Shown here: in pieces, positions 25,020 through 37,026 of the stretch
Layout: each line of letters begins with the position of its first letter
Position numbering within the stretch: position 1 is the first letter of the stretch
Origin: Aselliscus stoliczkanus
Taxonomy: Eukaryota; Chordata; Mammalia; Chiroptera; Hipposideridae
NCBI GenBank assembly: GCA_033961575.1
Contig: CM066731.1
Span: 128,209,001-128,273,000 of the forward strand
Reading direction: 5' to 3'
Length of the DNA: 64,000 nucleotides
Translations under genes and position numbers: made by a program
Notes under the pieces: model-generated
Told to the model about the DNA's origin: nothing
Seen by the model: the letters and a program-made list of their open reading frames with translations, nothing else
Databases searched by the model: none

Positions 25020-26262
25020 AACATCACACTGACCTGTCACAACCTGGAACATGATTTCGGATGACTGTTCCCAAGACAGGACCTCATGTGAACAGGTATC
25101 TTGGAAGGAAAAGGACAGAAAGCAAAGCCCTGCAGCATTTGGGTTTCTCCCTTTGAATACCTGTGAGAGAACCAAACAGAAACTGATACTGTTACGTCAG
25201 CATGCTTGTGCCAGGGCTTGTGGCTGAGCAATTTGCTCCATCTCTAAAGTGGGCACAGCTCTTGTGAGGGGACAGACAGCACCATTCCTGGGGTGCTGCA
25301 GGTCAGCAGAATAGTCAGCATGAAGCCTTAACACATGGAGGGAGGCTGAGACTTCAAGGTGCAACCTTCAGTCTCATGATTTCAAGTGATAACAGGTAGC
25401 TTCGAGAATCACATGAGACTTGCTATATATAACAAGACTGCAGAGAATAAAATATGAAACTAAAGCAATTCACTGTTCTTGTCCTCTTTGTGGGAACAGT
25501 GGGAACATTTGTTAACTGCATTTGACGATGGGACGAATGGTTTTTTGTGAGACTTTAAAATTAGTGACCTTTAGAAAAGTCACATTTAGAAAACAGATAC
25601 TGGGGAGATGAGTACACATGGCATTCTATGTGTCCTTCTCAGGGGTATTTTTTGGACATGTTGATGCGTATGGCATCAACAGGATCTTGAGTACTATAAG
25701 GGTAGGAAGGAGCTCTTAAGCTCTGTTACAGGATGAAAGGGTTAATGAAAGACAAATTAGAATAGCATAGCTGCATCCCGCACTCCCCTGGTAGATATAG
25801 TATATGTAAGTATAGCTGTGTCTTATCCTATGTGTTTTACAGATTTGCAGGCTTCATAGGTGGCAGAGGAAGTGAAAACCTGGAGAAAAAAACATTGGCC
25901 AGGAAACCTGAGGCAAAGAGAAGCACTGTGGGGTGGTAGACTAATAAACAAGAAATTATCAGCCATTTGCTGTGTATAAGACACTTTGTTAGGTATTTAA
26001 GGGCATAGGAAGATTTAGAACATGTTAAATGTTAAAATTTGCATTATGTAAAAGTTAGACCAACTGTAAATTTAAGCAAACTGTAAAATGTCAAGTAATT
26101 GAAGGAACGTACCTGTGAGATGTCAGGCGGTAGTATATGATTCGTTGCCAAATGAATAGTGCTACCAATGAAGTGATTTTCTCCACTAGCATCCAAACTC
26201 CTTATCAATGAGGACCACGTACGACATGCTTGCAATGCTTAGCACAGTGGTAAGCATTCATA
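25020..26262. other. Intronic sequence, nothing recognised
   Basis: No repeat signature or exon candidate identified. Confidence 0.4.
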
Positions 26263-26420
26263 AGGAAGGAAGGAAGGAAGGAAGGAAGGAAGGAAGGAAG
26301 GAAGGAAGGAAGGAAGGAAGGGAGGGAGGGAGGGAGGGAGGGAGGGAGGGAGGGAGGGAGGGAGGGAGGAAGGAAGGAAGGAAGGAAGGGAGGGAGGGAG
26401 GGAGGGTGGGGGGAGGAAGG
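26263..26420. repeat. Composite (GGAA)n/(GGGA)n purine tract
   Basis: About 158 bases of pure G/A on the plus strand: GGAA units, then a long GGGA block, a short GGAA block and GGGA again. The long frames seen here on both strands are repeat artefacts. Confidence 0.97.
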
Positions 26421-26469
26421 ATTCAAGGTTGGAAACACTAATTGTTTTAAAGTAAATATGGGTTTTTTT

Positions 26470-27000
26470 GCTTGTTTGTTTAAAAGGTATAGCATGTACA
26501 GTAAAATACACAATTCTTAAATGTAGGCTCAATTATTTTTCTATATCTCTATGCACAAAACCACCTTCAGATGAAGATAAAGAGCATTGCTAGCACACTG
26601 GAAGGTTCTCTCATGCCTCTCCCACTTTGTACCACTCAACAGTAACCACCATTTTGACTGCTGTCACCATACTCTAATTCAACCTGCCTTTGAACTTCAT
26701 ACAAATGCAATTATGCAGTGGTCCCCTGTGTGAGATTCACCCATGTTGTTGCTCTTGCATGCGTCAGTAGTTCATTCTTTTCATTTCTGTGTATTGTGCT
26801 TTATGGATATTCGGGCAATTTCAAGTTTGGGGCTATTACGAATAAAGCTGCTATGAACATTCTCAAATTTGTCTTTGGATGGACATAAGCACTCACTTCT
26901 CTAGGAGTGGAATTGTTGGGTCATAGAATATTATTACTCTCTAGCAGATTTTTTTTTCCAAAGTGGTTATATCAATTTAGTTTCTCACCAACAATGTAAG
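26470..27000 (-). repeat. LINE-1 (old L1M/HAL1-type) 3' ORF2 region, antisense
   Basis: Complement of L1: 'gaacttcatacaaatgcaat', 'gggctattacgaataaagct', 'taggagtggaattgttgggt', 'tctcaccaacaatgtaagag'. Confidence 0.8.
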
Positions 27001-27740
27001 AGAATTTAAATACAGATTCTAAATTGTTTCATAGGTTTCAGTACAATTCATTCAAAATGTATAAAGACCCTGATTGTTCCAACCCAAGGAAAGGAGAGAA
27101 TGAGTTTTTCCCTAATGTTGGTATAGCTCATATTTCTAGACTCTGAGCCCTCAGGGCCAGGGACAACACAGCCATTCAGATAGTATTTGAGTGGATCCTG
27201 AGCTAGGTCCATAGTTTAGGAAAGAAAGCGAATAGGAGAGCACAGCATAGTGGCAACCGATGATTGACCCTTATAGATATCAAAACTCCCAGCATTATCT
27301 CTTGCCAGTTTCATGATGTCATTCATTCCACAATCCTAATTTAAAGTCTGCTCTGTGCCAAGAGCTCTTGTCCTACTGTTGCTGCTGAATAAAATGAAGG
27401 ATGTCAATCAAAGGCCGTAATAACACAACGCCTGGTCCAGGTTGGGTTGGTGACCAAAGCTTCCCTCTGCCTCCTAAGTAGGACAGGTTTGTGAACTGCC
27501 CCTCTACGGGGAGCCTGCAGCAGGGTCCTGCAGCAGGGTTGGGAACAGGAAGCAGGCAGTGAAGGCTTGCCAAGAAACTCTTTAATTTGGTTCTCTTATC
27601 AAGGAAGATTTCTTAATTTTTTGGGGGCTGTGGGGGTGGTGGGGAGGGTCAAAATGGATGAACAGAGAAAATCACAAAGCATGACCATGAATAATTTGAG
27701 CCTGGAAATATGTGCAGTGTGACTGTTGGGCAAAGCTGCT
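27000..27740. other. Intronic sequence, nothing recognised
   Basis: A small direct repeat cagcagggt/cctgcagcagggt is at 27520-27540. No exon or repeat family recognised. Confidence 0.4.
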
Positions 27741-27965
27741 TTAATCATAATAAAAGCTAATATTGGGGACCTCCTGTGTAGCAGGTATTCTTGTTCAGTC
27801 CTCATTACAACTCATGAAATGGGTACTCTTAGTAGCCCCATTTCACAGATAAGGGCACCAAGGAACAGAGAGGAGACAAAACTTTCCCAAGGTCGCAGCT
27901 AGAGAGTGACAGAGTAGGAATTTCTAGAGACGGGGCTCTAGCCGCTCAACTACCTGACAGTTTTG
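27740..27965 (+). repeat. MIR SINE, well preserved
   Basis: 'gggtactcttagtagcccca' then 'tttcacagataagggcacca' and 'gtcgcagctagagagtgaca' match the MIR core and 3' part. Confidence 0.85.
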
Positions 27966-28238
27966 GAGCTTTGAACTTTTAAGTTCCTAATCTTTATTTC
28001 TGTGAGCCTCCTAAAAGTTGGATATTTGACATGAACATTTCAATGATTTTTGCATGTAATGTCTCCTTCGGATGGCAAATTTGTAGTCTGAAGAAAGGAT
28101 AATGTGTAGAAGTGTTAGAATAACCTATAGACCTCAGTTTGTAAAAAGAAAGAATTTAGCCTAATATTAATTGATCTCTATCAGAAAGTCTGTACATTGG
28201 CAGCCAAACATGCTACTCAGTAATGTCTGTGTAATTTT

Positions 28239-28731
28239 TTTTTTTTTAAGATTTTATTGGGAAATTTGGGGAGAGAACTGCATTGGGGAATCGGGGAAGG
28301 GGAACAGACAAGTTGCTGTCCTTTTGTTCTTCAGTCTAGTTGTGGAAGACGTTGCTTCACTGGCCCATGTTGATATTATCATTACGCTCTTCACAGGTGA
28401 GGCAGATCGGTCGCTGGCCACTGGATGCCAGCTCACAGCGGCTTTTGGCGGCTCATGCCAGCTGCCGGCCACTCACGCTGGCTGCCGGCCATTCACACTG
28501 GCTGCCGGCCACTCACTGTAGCCTATGGTAGCCCACTGCAGCAGGGGCTGCAGCCTACACCGTCTCCAGCGACTCATAGCAGCCCAGCTCCAGGTCCAGC
28601 TGTTGTTCACCATCTTAGCTGTAGAGGGTGCCAATGTCACTGGCCCTCATGTGGGATCCAAACCCTGGCCCTGCTGCTCAGAGCTGGTGTCCCAAGCCAG
28701 CTCTTAACCAACACTCCACTCGGCCAGCCCC
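28239..28731 (-). repeat. Full-length bat tRNA-derived SINE with expanded body, antisense
   Basis: Bounded by a perfect 15-base target-site duplication tgtctgtgtaatttt (28224-28238 and 28732-28746). On the minus strand it runs from a tRNA-like head (ggccgagtgg, ggttaagagctgg) to 'ccccaatgcagttctctccc' and an A tail. It is about 80 bases longer than the copy at 45939, partly through three exact 20-base units at 28461-28520. Confidence 0.92.
28461..28520. repeat. Three 20-bp tandem units inside SINE body
   Basis: Units gctgccggccactcacgctg, gctgccggccattcacactg and gctgccggccactcactgta lie end to end. The copy at 45939-46350 has a single corresponding unit. Confidence 0.9.
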
Positions 28732-28824
28732 TGTCTGTGTAATTTTACATATACTATGTGTGTGGGCTGTTAGAACTAAAGAATAATTCTGAAGTCTGAA
28801 AACTTGTGAGTTAGAAAACCTGTA

Positions 28825-29080
28825 CACATAATTACTATTTGAGCACCTGTTGTGTGGTATGTCCAGTACTAAGTCCTGAACATATAGTATCTGTAGTCTC
28901 CAAAGCAACTCGAACTAGATTTTATTAGCCTAAATCCCCATTTTTCAGGTGAGAACATTGAGGACCAGATAGGTTGAGTGAACTTCCCAGGTAGAAAACA
29001 TCAATGCTGGGGTTTGAATCAAGCCTGTTTAACTACAAGGCCTCTGCTCTTTCCATGATCTCACAGGCTCCCTCTTGTGC
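28825..29080 (+). repeat. MIR SINE
   Basis: 'tgagcacctgttgtgtggta', 'catttttcaggtgagaacat', 'tgctggggtttgaatcaagc', 'tacaaggcctctgctctttc' match MIR end to end. Confidence 0.85.
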
Positions 29081-29084
29081 AAAG

Positions 29085-30865
29085 GAAGCACTCAATCTCA
29101 AGGAAATGGCCCTTGTATGATAGCATAGTCGACCCTGTTTTCTCCATCAATTTTTTTCATTAGTCTATGACATCAAACTAAATTTCCAGAAGAACAATTT
29201 TGAATTGTAATGGATGGCATTGTTCATTGTCTCAACATTTTAAAATTTATTCCAATTTTACTGCCAATACCATCTAAATACAGGAAGCTTTAGTCATAAG
29301 AATGCTAATAGGCCTGATTGAGTTGTCAAATTTTTTTGTAGTCTAATGAGCAAACTTAGTCTAGTAAGTCACTGTGGAAACCAAATAGAAATCTAGATGA
29401 ATTGATACAGCAGAGGGCTAAGAAATGGGCTAAAATAATTCCATCGAAGTAGCATAAGAAGTAGAGACTGACTAAAAGAGAAGTTAGGTCAGAGTTATTC
29501 AGTTAAGCCATATATGAAAAACATACAGATTATACAAACCTTATACTTGTTTAGGGTCTATATAATCACTTCAAAACATTGTGTATTTTATGGCAATGCC
29601 ACTGACAGTGTTTACCCAATTTGTGAAGAAATTTTAAATATTATCTTGACCTCAATTTGCATGTGGCAGGCATGTTTTTACTTTAAGAGGACATATATAA
29701 TAGTTATTTTAAAGGTGCGTAAATTAAAACATTTAGAGTCTGTTGCTACCTGCCCCAAGGATTCAGTTGCCATTCCAGTAATCCAAGAGACATCAGCAAA
29801 GTGATATTGGAGACTGAATGTTCCAAATGTCATTGATGTAAAAGCGGTATCAGGTAGAGCACTCAACAGAAAATTTCCCATTAGCCCGACACTGAGTCAA
29901 GACATCTCTGTAAGAGTGCTCTTTCGCCTGGGTTTAGGACTTAGGACATCTATTCTTTCAGGATTTAGGGCTTATGAAAATTCTTTATGTTTAGGAGTGC
30001 ATATTAAAACTCATTGATGTAACAGTTTGTGAACTGAGTGGGCAGAGAAATGCCATCTGTGAATATAGGACCACAGACAGCGGGCAGCTGCCCGGTGGTC
30101 TGGTGAGGACATACTGATTGGCACAGCTCTGGAGCCTCAACCAGAGTGATATCAGCCTCTCTTTTGTGATCCAATGAGCATTTTAGTTAAGTAGCGTCAT
30201 CCAAGTGGCCTGTTAGGAGTGAAACTCTGCCTGAGCCATATCAGGCCGCTGGGGCTGTGGGGTTCTTTTGTCAATCTTTCCCTCTCTTGGCACTCTAGCC
30301 CCTGATATCTATCAGATTCTCTGATTTTTGCATTTCAGCCTTTAGATATTTAGAGTTTAAGGCATATTAGACATGATGATTGAAATTATCACTATCTACA
30401 CATCTCTTAAGAGCTCTTTATCCAAAGCCCAGAGATGAGCAGTGTTGTAAGTCTGTAGTAGGAGAAATACAGGACCTGCTATCTTATGATTTCTCCAACT
30501 TGGAAATGTATTATCAGTTCCGTGAGTGGGAGGGAAGCTTTTAAAGCACTGCTGTTAGTGAGATGTTGGCGAATCACTGGATGGTGAATGCAAGTGGTGG
30601 TTTCTTTGCCCTAGGAGTAGCATGAAAATTCTTGTCTCTCAGCTTGCTTCACAAGAAAGCAAGTACTCTTGCATAGCTTTTGAATTGAAGCTTCTCTTCA
30701 GCAAGGCCTATCTGAGTGCATGTTTCTGCCTATTTGGTTTCAGTGATCAGTCACAATGAGCTTTAACACACTTCAGCGTACATCTGGCACACTTTAGCAG
30801 AGTGTGTGAGCACCTGCCATGTGCAGATGTGCCCCTCGGTGCCATCAGGCTTACCAAGATGTGGC
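29085..30865. other. Intronic sequence, nothing recognised
   Basis: Repeat-poor stretch of 1.8 kb with no exon candidate. Confidence 0.4.
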
Positions 30866-30869
30866 AGGT

Positions 30870-31265
30870 GTAAAGGTCGTCCTCAAAAAGTGCTCAATCT
30901 TAGGGAAGAAAAGATACATGTGTCCAAAACTGATCAAAATGGACTGAGGAGAGTCCGAGAGGTGCTGGGCGAGGATTATGGAGGTTAGCAACCTGGAGAA
31001 TTACTTCTGGATGAGCCATAGGAAATGGCTTCATGTCATTCACACAGGATCTTAAAGTAAGGATGGGGCTTGGACTTTGGAGATATAACTGAAAGACTGC
31101 TGCTCTAGTTGGAAGAAGAACACTGAGTAGGCACGGTGGGTATGTGTGGGGGAAGTGCAAGAAGTTCTGTTGGTTGAAGATTTCAAGAAGCCTATCATGA
31201 AACATAAAGTTGGGTAGTTAACTGGGGTTAAATCATGGAGGACCTTTAATACTAGGATAAGGAAT
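30870..31265 (-). repeat. L2 LINE remnant, antisense
   Basis: Pattern 'cacacaggatcttaaagtaa', 'aatcatggaggacctttaa' is the antisense of the L2 ORF2-end region; strongly decayed. Confidence 0.45.
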
Positions 31266-31589
31266 TCCGGCTTTCTTCTCTTTTCTTCGTTTCAAATATT
31301 AACTCAAGTGTTTTAACTTAAGGTTCCATTATTAAGTATGTTTATTAATAAAGCATAAAGTGATCCTTTTGGCAGTTTGCTGGGGAACAAAAAATACTGT
31401 GACATGACTGCAGTATTTGTGGTATGGGTCAAAATGGCTGTTTGTTAGCCACCCATTTTCCACAAAGGCATTGCAAAATATATCGCATAATCCTATCACT
31501 CAGATGGAAGTCTGCTATATTACACTATACCATGTACTGATTTTGATTCCTCCTTAGGTTCAGTGATATTAGGATCTACGTTTCACAGC

Positions 31590-31613
31590 TTTTTTTTTTT
31601 TTTTTTTTTTTTT
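31590..31613. repeat. Poly-T tract
   Basis: 24 uninterrupted T. May be the tail of an old antisense retroposon, but no body is recognisable downstream. Confidence 0.9.
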
Positions 31614-32289
31614 GGCCAGGTAGTTGGTGCTAAAATGCCTGATACCCCATTTCTCTGGCAAACAAGCTAGTTTGTTTGAAAGCTGAGTCATTAAGCTCCT
31701 GTATTTTTCTTCCCACTGTTCTACTTTGCATTTTCCTTCCATATTGGGCACTTTGTAAGCAGTGAGGTGACTTATTGATTTACTGCCCAGGGAAGAGCAG
31801 GTCTGTTGTTTTTTTTTTCCCTATTCAAAAGGATTAGTTTGATGGACCTGTGGTATGCTTTGGAAATGTCCTGAACTGATATTTTTAGCAATTGGACACT
31901 AATAGGAGAAAAATCTGAATTTTATCATCTAGGCTTAAAATACATTCCAGTATTTCAGTGAAAAACTTTCCAGTATTCCAGTATATACAGTGCATATGGC
32001 CATGTTTGTTAGTATTCTCTGGCTAATCAACTTAGCTGACTAAACCTTGAGACTTTTGTGGCAAGGTCGTATAGTTTTGCTTTGTGGTTATCTCTTGGCC
32101 ATTGATTTCAATAAATAATTATAATAGTAACAAGCACTCACATAGTTTTTCAGTGCAACTAAAGACATTCATGAAAGAGGACTTCCAGAACTGCTTCAGA
32201 AAGTGGCAAGAATGATAGGATAAGTGTGTTTGAAGAGAAGGGGAGTCTTTTGAGGGGGATTAATGGCAATGTGTCTTTTACTGTAATTT

Positions 32290-32765
32290 TTTTAAAATTT
32301 AAGCATTCACTGTATTTTTGATCACACCTCATCATGCATATAAATTCATTTAATCCTCTAGAACAGGGGTCGGCAAACTGTGGCTCATGAGCCACATGCG
32401 GCTCTTTGGGTAAGTACATGTGGCTCTGAAGTAAAATTGAAAATGAAAATAAAACTATCATAGTTTCATTTATAAAATTTTTAAGGGATATTATTCACAT
32501 AATGGTGATTATGTAATAATATGTTTATGGCTCTCGAATAATTTTTAAATTGTTGTGAGGGACAGAATTTGCTCTTCTGTCTTAAAGGTTTGCCAGCCCC
32601 TACTCGAGAATAATCCTAAAGGGTAAGTCTCCATCTTTATAGATCCTGAAACTGAGGCATTGAGAAGCTATGTAACTAGCCCATTGTCCCATTGTAATTG
32701 GCTGAGTCAGGATCCAAACCTAGGCTGCAGGATCTTTACTTTTAACCTCATTAAAATCCAGGGAC
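32290..32765 (+). repeat. MIR SINE split by a hAT element
   Basis: The left half ('cattcatttaatcctc' at 32344-32358) and the right half ('agatcctgaaactgaggcat', 'ggctgagtcaggatccaaac', 'ctaggctgcag') are MIR; 32364-32602 is inserted between them. Confidence 0.75.
32364..32602. mobile_element. 239-bp non-autonomous hAT transposon in MIR
   Basis: Left end caggggtcggcaaactgtgg, right end ...ggtttgccagccccta (imperfect inverted repeat). Flanked by 8-base target duplications ctctagaa (32356-32363) and ctcgagaa (32603-32610), 7 of 8 identical, as for hAT elements. The subterminal gctcatgagccacatgcggc motif is typical of hAT families; I do not assign a subfamily. Confidence 0.85.
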
Positions 32766-32842
32766 ACCAATGAAGATGTAGCTAGACATAAGTAAACACA
32801 TTACGTGTCTAAATATTTAAAGTTATTTATTTTGTACAGTAT

Positions 32843-33187
32843 GAAGCTGTGAATTTAAGAAGTTTCAGGCCAGTATTATGATATACAGATACCAGAAATC
32901 TATTTGACATCTTTTATTGTCTACATATAGTTGTATACTAGGCAAGTCTACACAGAGGTGACATTTGAGATCTGAGCCAGGATTAAAGGATGCTCAAGTG
33001 TTTGATAGCTGCGAATTTAAGAAGCTGTGAATTTAAGAAGTTTCAGGCCAGTATTATGATATACAGACGCCAGAAATCTATTTGACATCTTTTATTGTCT
33101 ACATATAGTTGTATACTAGGCAAGTCTACACAGAGGTGACATTTGAGATCTGAGCCAGGATTAAAGGATGCTCAGGTGTTTGATAGG
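32843..33187. repeat. 178-bp tandem duplication
   Basis: Unit 1 is 32843-33020; unit 2 starts at 33021 and runs to about 33187. In the shared part only three differences were seen (gataccag/gacgccag twice, ctcaagtg/ctcaggtg once). A 16-base block gctgtgaatttaagaa / gctgcgaatttaagaa is itself doubled at the junction. Confidence 0.95.
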
Positions 33188-34115
33188 CTGAGAAGAGCAT
33201 TCCAGGTAGAAGGAACAGCACATATGAAGGCTAAGAGAGATGAAATGGCATTTGGTGTGCTTGTTTGGAGGAAAATACGATGTTCACTGTATCTGAAACA
33301 GGATAGAAGACAAGGGTGACTGAGATGCAATTTAAGATTTAAGATTATACCGTGCTGCACAGTTTAAAAATTGTCCTGTTAGTATTCCTTGACCTTTTCT
33401 TGATCAAGGACACACAGAAATTTTTATGCCCAATTTTAGAGGGTTCCCAGGGCCTCTGAAGCTTGTTGATAGGTCCATCGTCCCCTTTCCTCCAAGCAGT
33501 AGAGAATAATTGAGAATAAAGAACAATATGATTGATATATGTTTTAAGAAAGATGTCTCTGATGACAGTGAAAGATGGCTTGGATGAGAAAATGATTGAA
33601 AGCAGAGAAATCAGGGGGCAGATATCAATAATCTAAGCCAGAGTTTGCTACAATTTTGAAAAGAGAATAATGTTTAGGAAAGATATTTGGGGCATAGTAG
33701 TGAGAGGACTTAGGGTGAGTTCAATGGGAAGGTTGCAAATGAAATAGTTAAGGTAAGTGTACTTTCTAGCTTGGTTTAGGGATGGTGATGTCATTAGCTA
33801 AAGAAGGATAAATAGTGATGTCATTAAATAAAACAGAAGACCAGAGAAGAAAGGGGCAAGGGTAGAAAGGTAATGGGCTTGATCTACAGACTCACTGAGT
33901 TTCAGGTGCTGGTGATATAGTCCAAATATAGTCCAATGGAAATGTCCAGTAGACAGTTGGAAATGCAGCCTGGAAAAGAAGTCAGCTTTGGAGAGAGAGG
34001 TTTAGCAGCCTCTAGAAGGTGGTAGGTTGAAGGCCTCGGAGTGAGACAACGTCACCCAGAAGAAGCCTAGAAGGAGAAAAGCTTAGAAAAACAAAGGATG
34101 AATATTCAGTAAAGT
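33160..34115 (-). repeat. L2 LINE remnant, antisense
   Basis: 'gaagagcattccaggtagaa', 'ggaacagcacatatgaaggc', 'gaaatgtccagtagacagtt' are the antisense of the L2 3' region. Confidence 0.65.
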
Positions 34116-34129
34116 TGGTTGGGGAGAAG

Positions 34130-34315
34130 AGATTCGGGGAAGCAGCAGCAGCATGAAAGCATACCTGTCCTGCACACTTTATATGCATTAACTTGCTTAA
34201 CCCTCAAGCACCTCCATGGAAGAGCTAAAATGTTATCAGGAATCTGAGAGACGGAGAAGTAAAGTAACTCGCACAGGGTTGCAGAGCTAGTAAGTCATTT
34301 TCAATGATAAATCAG
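34130..34315 (+). repeat. MIR remnant
   Basis: 'ttatatgcattaacttgctt', 'aaccctcaagcacctccatg', 'gcacagggttgcagagctag'. Confidence 0.7.
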
Positions 34316-34954
34316 TGGTAGCATCATTAAGCTGATGTAATTGAGTTAAGATAGTTTTTGTCATAACTCTTTTATAGATTTAAATATAGATTGGTAAGCT
34401 TTGAAGATAATAGTCCTCACTTTCCTCCTGCTCTCTCAGTTAAATACAGTATGATCAACAGAATTAATGAAGGAAGTATGATCTGAGACTCATAAATTTC
34501 TAAATTCCCTGGCTTTCTTTCATATTAATATTCTGTCAAGATTCATGCATTTCTTAAACATATTTGTTTAATAGCTTAAGCTTCCCTTGAAGTTTTCTCA
34601 CAATTAATGAGCATTTTTGGCATTAGTTGGAGTACTTCCTGAAATGGTTTTGTGTGTCACATTTTGATATTTCCTCTTAGAATGTGTGCTGGGCTCTCTT
34701 GGAAGTGATCTGAGACATCAGAAACTTACATTCTCATTTTAATTTACCCTAAACTTCTCCTGTCTCCTTGAATCCATCACTTCCTTAGAACTGCTTCATT
34801 CTGTTTTCCCTTTTATCTCTCTACAAGCAGTGGAGATTTGCTTTGGAGCCCATTTTCTCAGAGTCATTTTTTTGATCACTTCATCAGAGTTATGCACATT
34901 GAGGAATGAAGAACCATGAAACCACACCAAGTTGCCACAGCTGGGCTATCTGCT

Positions 34955-35192
34955 CGGGCAGAGGTCGGCCCTGCCTAGTCCAAGGGCTAAAGGTGGCCAC
35001 CACTTTTTTGTAAATACAGTTTTATTGGAACACAACCATGATCATTCATTTACTTATTGTCTGTGGCTACTTTTCTGCTTCAAGGCAGAGCTCAGTAGTT
35101 AGATCATGTAATAGACTGTATGGCCCACAAAATCTAAAATAATGACTGAGCTGGATTTTCACAGGGTGCGCTTGCTGACTCCCGCTCTATAA
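34955..35192 (-). mobile_element. MER20 (hAT-Charlie), antisense
   Basis: Complement of MER20: 'aatacagttttattggaaca', 'cacaaccatgatcattcatt', 'tattgtctgtggctactttt', 'aggcagagctcagtagttag'. Confidence 0.8.
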
Positions 35193-35194
35193 CA

Positions 35195-35840
35195 TACTAC
35201 TTTCAGAAAATGAGGGTATGTCCTGAGCTTGTTTCCAATACTTTAGAGCTAATGGGGTTCTTTTTAAAAATAAAATCGTGTTCAACTGAGTAATAAACCA
35301 AGTGGTTTCTGTAATATTTGTTCTTTGGATAAAAAACAAAGTTGCCAAAGGAATAATAAATTGTAGACTCCTTTAAGTAATCTATAATCAGAATTCAGAT
35401 TATCTTACCTGTATAATCAGAATTTTTGTCAGTATTAACACTGTTTAATTGGGGGGGAGGGGAATGTTTCTTTGAATGTTTAGTAGATGTCAGATTTTTC
35501 TTTGTGCTCAATCTTTGGGTTTGGGATTTGGAAAAATAACTTGCCCTACTCTCAGAGAAAAATGTGTCAATTTGAACCAAGTTAGATACAAATAAATTGG
35601 AAAAAATTGGCCTAGATCACAGAAATATCACAGACTGAGAAAAATATGTTTTATGTTGAATAAGTTATTTTAGTTTATTAGCAGGTTGACCATATCTTAC
35701 ACCACTTGAATCATGTTTCTTAAAAAAATGGATGTGCTTTATTTTCCATTATTTTGGTAAGACAAGAAATATGTAATGCCAAATAGGATCAAGTTCTGCC
35801 ATGTCAAATATAAGTTGTTCACTTGTCCCTGCCAGATGCC
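35195..35840. other. Intronic sequence, nothing recognised
   Basis: AT-rich unique-looking sequence. Confidence 0.4.
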
Positions 35841-36538
35841 CAATCTCCTGGGTAGCTGCTCTGCCCTCCCTTTTGAGGACTAATGTTTTCTAAAGTCTTC
35901 TCTTGATCTGGGTTCTCTTTGCTCCTATTTGTTCTCTGGGATCTGCCCCCCGACCCAAAATCATGTGTCTCCCCTGCTCTGAATTCCACTCCTGTTTTCT
36001 ACAGCCAGCCAGTGAAATCTGGTCTTTCACCAGCATTTAAGACAGACCTTCCCCACTGTTCCAAACCACCTGTCTGCCATTCTTTTCCCCACTCTCCTTT
36101 TTTGTACCCTAAACTCTGGGTACCGGAACTATAGTCTACACTTTCCTATGTCTTAGATCCTACACTTTTCCTCACTGTTTAAAATCTCCTTTATCCATCT
36201 CTACTTTTCAATTTCTTGCCTGAATCTACTCATCTTTCAAATGCCTCCTCTTTTGAGCACCTTCCTGTGATCTGTTTCCCATCCAATTCACAAGCTCCAA
36301 GCTAGAATTAATATTTTCATGCCATCAACATCCATGGCATATTTTCTGCTTTTGTAAATTGAAAAGATTATTCACGTACCTTTTCCTGTTATGTATGGCT
36401 AAACTCTAAATATTTTAAGGGAAGAGTTTTGTTTTCATTGATTGTTGTATTTCTGTATCTTCTTTACTGTCTGGTTTTAATGTTTGCATATAATAACTGC
36501 ACAATTGTTGAGTGGATGAATCAATCAGTACTTACGTA

Positions 36539-37026
36539 CAGTAAGTCTCCGACTTATGAATGAGTTCCATTCTGGGAGAACGTTCGTAAGTCCCACTCAT
36601 TTGTAAGTTCGACAAGGTGAGTCATATATACCTTTGACACAAATGTACAATGTAAAGCCAATGGTTGAACAATTCATGTTATAAGAACGAGCTACACCTA
36701 CCATCTTTTCGCCTTGGGCCAATCTCTCAATTATTTTCACTTTTGTTTCCACGGTTATTGCTTTGCGCTTTCTAGCAGTCCCCTCCACATCACCATTGCT
36801 TTTCCTCTTGTTTCTGGACATCCTGGGCCCTGATTGAACACTGCACTACTGTCCACTATCGCACTGCACAGTAAGCACACAGCAGCACAGCTGTGACAAT
36901 GTCCGGCAGACACGTGAGCTACTTGGTACCGCGATTTGTTCGCATCTATGAATGTTCCTAATGCGAGGTCTGTTCGTATCTGTGAAAGTTCACAACATGA
37001 ATGTTCGTTAAGTCAGGGACTTACGG
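36539..37026 (-). mobile_element. Tigger-family (pogo-type) DNA transposon, internally deleted
   Basis: Left end cagtaagtctccgacttatg and right end, read on the minus strand, ccgtaagtccctgacttaac form terminal inverted repeats. TA lies at both flanks (36537-36538 and 37027-37028). The 488-base element keeps the 5' UTR and N-terminal coding part of the transposase on the minus strand; most of the gene is deleted. Confidence 0.9.
36597..36821 (-). pseudogene. Tigger transposase N-terminal fragment (CENP-B/pogo-type HTH)
   Basis: The 74-codon frame begins MSRNKRKSNGDVEG, followed by a basic KRKAITVETKVKIIERL segment and the helix-turn-helix signature VARSYNMNCSTIG (about residues 42-55). After STIG the sequence departs from the family, where the internal deletion joins. 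The DDE catalytic domain is absent. The HTH part is uninterrupted by stops. Confidence 0.85.

Noticed and set aside
26205..26532. Frames of about 100 codons rich in Leu-Pro-Ser or Lys-Glu-Gly
   Set aside because: They are translations of the GGAA/GGGA simple repeat.
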